Origin: Chlorocebus sabaeus
Lineage: Eukaryota > Chordata > Mammalia > Primates > Cercopithecidae
NCBI RefSeq assembly: GCF_047675955.1
Contig: NC_132909.1
Location: forward strand, 41,467,931-41,531,930
DNA: 64,000 nt
Reading direction: 5' to 3'
Shown here piece after piece: positions 58,910 through 64,000 of the stretch. The stretch's first letter is position 1. The number at the start of each line of letters is the position of its first letter. The notes under the pieces were generated by a model. The model worked only from the letters and a program-made list of their open reading frames with translations. It was not told the origin of the DNA and ran no database searches. The position numbers and the translations under genes are program-made.

Positions 58910-60660
58910 TTTAAAAATTTCTTCTAAAAAAGCAGGGGGATACACGTGCAGAACATGCAGGTTTGTTACATAGGTATGTGTGCCATGGTGGTTTGGTGCG
59001 CCTGTTCACCCATCCTCTAAATTCTGTCTCCTCACCATTCACCCCTCAGCAGGCCCTTGTGTGTGTAGTTTCACTCTCTGTGTCCATGTGTTCTTATTTT
59101 TCAGCTCCCACTTATGAATGAGAGCATGCAATGTTTGGTTTTCTGTTCCTGTGTTAGTTTGCTGAGGATGCTGGCTTTTAGCTTTATTCATGTTCCTGCA
59201 GAGGACATGATATCATTCCTTTTGATGGCTGCATAGTATTCCATGGCATATATGTACCACATTTTCTTTATCCACTCTATCATTGATGGGCATTTGGGTT
59301 GGTTCCATGTCTTTGTTATTGTAACTAGTGCTGCGGTAAACATGTGCGTGCATGTGTCTTTATAGTAGAATGGTTTATATTCCTTTGGGTATATACCCAG
59401 TAATGGGATTACTGGATCAAATGGTATTTCTGGTCTAGATCCTTGAGGAATGACCATACTGTCTTCCACAATGGTTAATTTGCCTTCCCACTAACAGTGT
59501 AAAAGTGTTCTATTTCTCCACAGCTTCACCAGCATCTGCTTCTCGACTTTTTATTATTTACCATTCTGACTGGTGTGAGATGTATCTCATTGTGGTTTTG
59601 ATTTGCATTTCCCTGATGATCAGTGATGTTGAGATTTTTTTTTTCTTTCTTTCTTTTTTTTTTTTTTTTTTGAGATGGAGTTTCACTCTTATTGCCCAGG
59701 CTGGAGTGCAATAGCGTGATCTTGGCTCACTGCAACCTCCACCTCCTGGGTTCAAGTGAATCTCCTGCCTCAGCCTCACGAGTAGCTGGGATTACAGGCA
59801 TGCGCCACCACGCCTGACTAATTTTGTATTTTTAGTAGAGACAGGTTTCTCCATGTTGGCCAAACTGGTCTCGAACTCCTGACCTCAGTTGATCCAGCCG
59901 CCTCAGCTTCCCAAAGTGCTGAGATTACAGGCATTAGCCACCATGCCCAGCTGAGTGTTTTTTCATATATTTGTTGGCCACATAAACGTCTTCTTTTGAG
60001 AAGTGTCTTTTCATGTTTTGCCCACTTTGTGATGGGGTTATTTTTTCTTTTAAATTTGTATAAGTTCTTTTCTGGATATTAGACTTTGTCAGATGGGTAG
60101 ATTGCAAAAATTTTCTCCTGTTCTCTCGGTTGCCTATTCACTCTGATCATAGTTTCTTTTGCTGTGCAGAAGCTCTTTAGTTTAATTAGATCCCATTTAT
60201 CAAATTTTGGCTTTTGTTGCAATTGCTTTTGGTGTTTTTGTCATGAAGTCTTTCCCATGCTTTTGTCCTGAATGGTATTGCCTAGGTTTTCATTTAGAGT
60301 TTTTATGGTTAAACACTTAAATGTTTAACCTTAAAAAAAAATCTTGAGTTAAAAGATATTTAACTCAAAAAAATATCTTGAGTTAATTTTTGTGTAACTT
60401 AACTTTCGTATAATTTTGTAAGGAAGGGGTCCAGTTTCAGTTTTCTGCATATGGCTAGCCAGTTTCACCAGCACCATTTACTTAATAGAAGATCCTTTCC
60501 CCATTGCTTTTGTCAGGTTTGTCAAAGGTCAGATGGTTGTAAATGTGTGGTGTTAATTTCTGAGGTCTCTGTTCTGTTCCATTGGTTTTTAATATGAAGG
60601 GATGCTGAATTTTATCAAAGGTTTTTTTCTATTGAGATAATTATGTTTGGTTTTTTTTAA
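58910..60660 (-). mobile_element. Second L1 (L1P-like) 3' portion, minus strand
   Basis: A new L1 3' end begins near 58915 ('gatacacgtgcagaacatgc', 'gtttgttacataggtatg'). Positions 59188-59469 still encode 93 ORF2 C-terminal residues on the minus strand (DPVIPLLGIYPKEYK, MEYYAAIKRND). The Alu at 59635 splits it, and ORF2 sequence continues to about 60650. Confidence 0.8.
59635..59952 (-). mobile_element. Alu in L1
   Basis: Complete with a T-rich tail. Confidence 0.93.
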
Positions 60661-60726
60661 TTAAAAGAGTTTATTAGCTTTTAATATAAGCATGAGAAAT
60701 AAAAACCACATAAATTGTAACATTCC

Positions 60727-61030
60727 TTTTTTTTTTTTTTTTTTTTGTTGAGACGGAGTCTCGCTCTGTCGCCCAGGCTGGAGTGCGGTGGCGCGATCTC
60801 GGCTCACTGCAAGCTCCGCCTCCCGGGTTCACGCCATTCTCCTGCCTCAGCCTCCGGAGCAGCTGGGACTACAGGCGCCCGCCACCGCGCCCGGCTAATT
60901 TTTTGTATTTTTAGTAGAGACGGGGTTTCACCGTGTTAGCCAGGATGGTCTCGATCTCCTGACCTCGTGATCCGCCCGTCTCGGCCTCCCAAAGTGCTGG
61001 GATTACAGGTGTGAGCCACCGCGCCCGGCC
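60727..61030 (-). mobile_element. AluY, near consensus
   Basis: Very few departures from consensus; 'gtaacattc' on both sides. Confidence 0.95.
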
Positions 61031-61768
61031 GTGTAACATTCTTTTTAAAATAAAATGGCTATTAATACTTGAATCTCCAAGCTCTGAACTCCATAAACAA
61101 TGTTTCTTTTTTTTTTTTTTTTTTTTGAGGTGGTAGATTGTAATATTTTTATATCATTATTTAACATGTATTTATATGTCCTTTAAAAATGATGGAAATT
61201 GCAGCACAATATGATGTGAAGCATTGCTATAGTGGAGGAAGTATTCCTGGCCCAGAAATGCTTTGTTTATGAGCAAGGTTCCTAGGATTAGATTTGAGAA
61301 AGTAGGAGAAATAGATTTCACATAGTTGAGAACACTAATCTCCTTTTAGTTTTTCAAATTTAGATGACATTATCAGTCTCCTAAAATTATTTTTTCCTTT
61401 CCTTTTAAAGCCTGAAATAAGTGTTCCTAAGGGTTAGGTGAGTTATTTCTTAAATAGCAGGATTTAATGGGACACCTACAGCTTGGTAGCATGTAGGATG
61501 ATAAAACAACTGTTCCTATCACCTTCTATCATTAGGGTCCAAATGTTTTTATTACATGTTAATTAACACTGCTCTTCAAAATCTTCCTTTACATTAAAGA
61601 AACTTCGGTGATCAGTGCATATAGAGCACAGCTCTACAAGTAACTCCTTTTAAAAAGAGAAGGGCATTTTATGGAGATACAAGATATTCCAAATGTTTAA
61701 TGTAATTGTAAGCTTTGATACTTGTAGAAGTATAAATGCTACAAACCTTCACAAAACCTTGCCTGAAT

Positions 61769-62083
61769 GTTTTTCTTTTCCTTCTTTTGAAACGGGATCT
61801 GGATGTCACCCAGGCTGGAGTGCAGTGGCATGATCACGGCCCACTGCAGCCTTGACCCCGAAGGCCCAAATGATCCTCCCATCTCAGTCTCCAGAGTAGC
61901 TGGGACTACAGACACATGCGACCATATCCAACTAATTATTTTTATTTCTTATTATTAGTATTATTATTATTTTACAGACAGGGTTTCACTGTGTTGAGTA
62001 GACTGGTCTTGAACTGCTGCACTCAAGTAATCCTCCCACCTCAGCCTCCCAAAGTACTGAGATAATAGGCATGAATCACTATT
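61769..62083 (-). mobile_element. Old Alu (AluJ-like)
   Basis: Diverged, with an ATT-rich middle linker. Confidence 0.82.
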
Positions 62084-62100
62084 CTTTTGCATTTAATTTT

Positions 62101-62272
62101 GCATTTTTCTAAGAGATGGGGTCCCGATATGTTTTCCAGGTTGAAGTGCAGTAGCTATTTCTATAGGCACCATCACGGTACACTGCAGCCTCTAATACCT
62201 GACCCCAAGCAATCCTCCAGCCCCAGCCCCCAAGTAGCTGAAACCTCAGGCATGCACCACCACACCCGGCTT
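62101..62272 (-). mobile_element. Alu monomer, old
   Basis: Single diverged arm ending 'cacacccggctt'. Confidence 0.7.
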
Positions 62273-62377
62273 CATTTTGAGAATTTTGAGTATAAAGCTT
62301 TTAATTTTTTGCTTCAATGTCTGCTATCTTCAGGAGTGACTGAAACAAAAAATCAAATGCCTAACATTCAGGAGACA

Positions 62378-62545
62378 AATGCCAGGTGCACCTGTAGTCT
62401 CAGCCACTCGTGTGGCTGAGGCTAGAGGATGGCCCGAAGCCAGGAAGTTCTAGGCTGCAGTGCACCATGACTGCACCCGTGAACAGCCACCGCACTACAG
62501 CCTGGATGACATAGCAAGACCCCCATCTCCTAAAGAAAAAAACCA
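62378..62545 (+). mobile_element. Alu right-arm monomer (FRAM-like), old
   Basis: 'gtgcacctgtagtctcagcc' to 'catctcctaaag'. 62546-63130 belongs to the probable retrocopy 3' UTR. Confidence 0.75.
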
Positions 62546-63130
62546 AAACTCTCAAACAATGTTTTTCAAAGGTTTATAGCATTTATACTCATGCTGCAGT
62601 GCCTTGGAGGGCCCAAACTATGTTAAAGCTTAAAACTGCTATACTTTTTCTTCACTGTCACTGAACCACCATGTTGGTTGACATTATGAAAATATCTTTT
62701 AATACATTTATTTAACAAGATAAAAATTATCAGAAAATGAGAAGCACCATTTATCGTTCACAAGAAATGCAACATGGACCCCAATAGAAGTAGATATTAA
62801 TAACTAATACTTCCTCTGTTTATGACCCCAAACAAGCTAAAATGCTAAAGTAATGCTTGCAAAGAATATGAATGACAAATGTTATCCATCAGCTTTTTGG
62901 TTTAAAATGATTGCCAATGACTAGTAGCTTCAAGGGTTACAGTAGGGAGAAAGAACCCTTCAATACCTAACGATGCTGCAGTCCGCTCCTAAGTGGCTTT
63001 AGTTAGAGTCCCTTGTTTTAATGTAATACTGCACTGATTCTAAAGGCATATGCAGCAAAATGCGCAGGGGGAGAAAAACTGGAAGAAACATAAAAGTTAT
63101 ATGGTTAGTGTCTTTAAAGCCTAAAAATTT

Positions 63131-63412
63131 GCCTGTAATCCCAGCACTTTGGGAGGCTGAGATGGGCGGATCACGAGGTCAGGAGATCGAGACCATCCTG
63201 GCTAACACGGTGAAACCCCGTCTCTACTAAAAACACAAAAAACTAGCCGGGCGAGGTGGCGGGCGCCTGTAGTCCCCGCTACTCGGGAGGCTGAGGCAGG
63301 AGAATGGCGTAAACCCGGGAGGCGGAGCTTGTAGTGAGCTGAGATCCGGCCACTGCACTCCAGCCCGGGCGACAGAGCAAGACTACGTCTCAAAAAAAAA
63401 AAAAAAAAAAAA
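63131..63412 (+). mobile_element. Old World monkey-type AluY, 5' truncated
   Basis: Carries 'gatccggccactgcac' and 'ggcgtaaacccggg'; 'ctaaaaattt' on both sides. Confidence 0.95.
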
Positions 63413-64000
63413 GTCTAAAAATTTAAACTATTGTTTAAAAAAACCTAACATAGTTCACAGCTATCGGCCCACACTGTAAGCAAATATCTGTGTGTGGGAT
63501 GGGAGCCTTCATTTTGGAGTGGTTTTTGTAACTCTGTTTACATTAAAAAGGACAGAAGAGTGTTTTGTTGCATTGACAAGGTCCTATTCTTTTCTATGGA
63601 GTATGATCCTTGTTGTCCATGAGTCTCTTGAATTTGAGCGCTTTTCTTTTGATGAAAACACTAATTTTGCTGGCTTTTGAGCAGGAAAAGTGATATTTCT
63701 CCAATGTTTGTAGATGAAGGTCGCATGACATTATAACCCCTCATTTCTCCCTTTAAGAGAAGATGGCTTTAGAGTGCTGAATACCAGTGAAGTTATCAGC
63801 ACTGAAAGACCTTCGTGTAGCTGCTCCACACCAGTCTTTGTCTTCACATAATCCAGAAATATCCTCTAGGTTCCGTGCTCTTTCTTTGCTAAGAGGAGAA
63901 AATAGAAAATTCAGGTTGCTGTCATCTGCTTAGGAGAGAAGGTCAAAGTAGTATTTGGCACAAACCTGGCAGGAACATTAATATTAAACTGAAGAAGCTC

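Larger units (their letters stand above)
61106..64000 (-). pseudogene. Probable processed retrocopy of an unidentified gene, 5' end beyond the window
   Basis: On the minus strand a protein-like frame runs in from the right edge (64000-63914, ELLQFNINVPARFVPN...). It hands over, with a shift near 63914-63929, to a second frame that ends at TAA 63753-63755 (...SKERARNLEDISGLCEDKDW, then RRSFSADNFTGIQ, last residues AIFS). About 2.6 kb of 3' UTR-like sequence with three old Alu pieces and one young Alu follows, to a 21-base A tail (T run 61106-61126). The frameshift and tail suggest a pseudogene. No AATAAA was recognised next to the tail, and I cannot name the parent. It could instead be the real last exon of a minus-strand gene, with the T run incidental. 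Confidence 0.45.

Overview
The window is primate genomic DNA, most likely from an Old World monkey. More than fifty Alu copies are visible. Several of the freshest carry a variant typical of Old World monkey AluY lineages: 'ctcaagcctg', 'ctagccgggcgaggtggcg' and 'gatccggccactgcac' in place of the usual human AluY forms. The gene content (a zinc-finger exon plus the first exon of another KRAB zinc-finger gene, ZNF91-like) suggests a KRAB-ZNF cluster such as the one on primate chromosome 19p12. The placement is inference.

Layout. 1-5136 is intron, filled by a minus-strand L1 relic, nested Alus and a MaLR-type LTR. 5137-8190 is the last exon of a plus-strand KRAB-type zinc-finger gene: an intact tandem C2H2 array, then a 3' untranslated region that still holds decayed finger remnants. 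8200-25288 is intergenic: Alus, a possible minus-strand retropseudogene (12018-14580) and a MaLR LTR with decayed internal sequence (20764-23770). 25289-33697 is a plus-strand betaretrovirus-like (HERV-K/HML-type) provirus with both LTRs, a Lys-type primer site, recognisable gag, dUTPase, protease with G-patch, RT, RNase H, integrase and env, all broken by stops and frameshifts, with an Alu inside env. 37218-38487 is a minus-strand processed retrocopy of C1orf52 that keeps a complete 182-codon frame and has target-site duplications. Around 45045-45303 lie the promoter and exon 1 of a second plus-strand KRAB-ZNF gene; its remaining exons are not seen and presumably lie beyond the right edge. 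The rest is intron 1 of that gene: a 0.42 kb TTTC/TTCC tract, a minus-strand ERV1-type LTR, L1 relics, and at the far right a second likely minus-strand retrocopy cut by the window edge.

How it fits together. KRAB zinc-finger proteins of this family commonly silence retroelements, and here such genes sit beside an old provirus. That is context only; nothing in the sequence shows that these fingers bind this provirus. I found no tRNA, rRNA or CRISPR array and no clearly new system. The strongest leads are the open C1orf52 retrocopy, the four-finger block duplication, the 102-bp duplication flanking the ZNF first exon, the tandemly repeated primer-binding region of the provirus, and the unidentified retrocopy at the right edge. 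All family names come from pattern recognition and were not checked by search.
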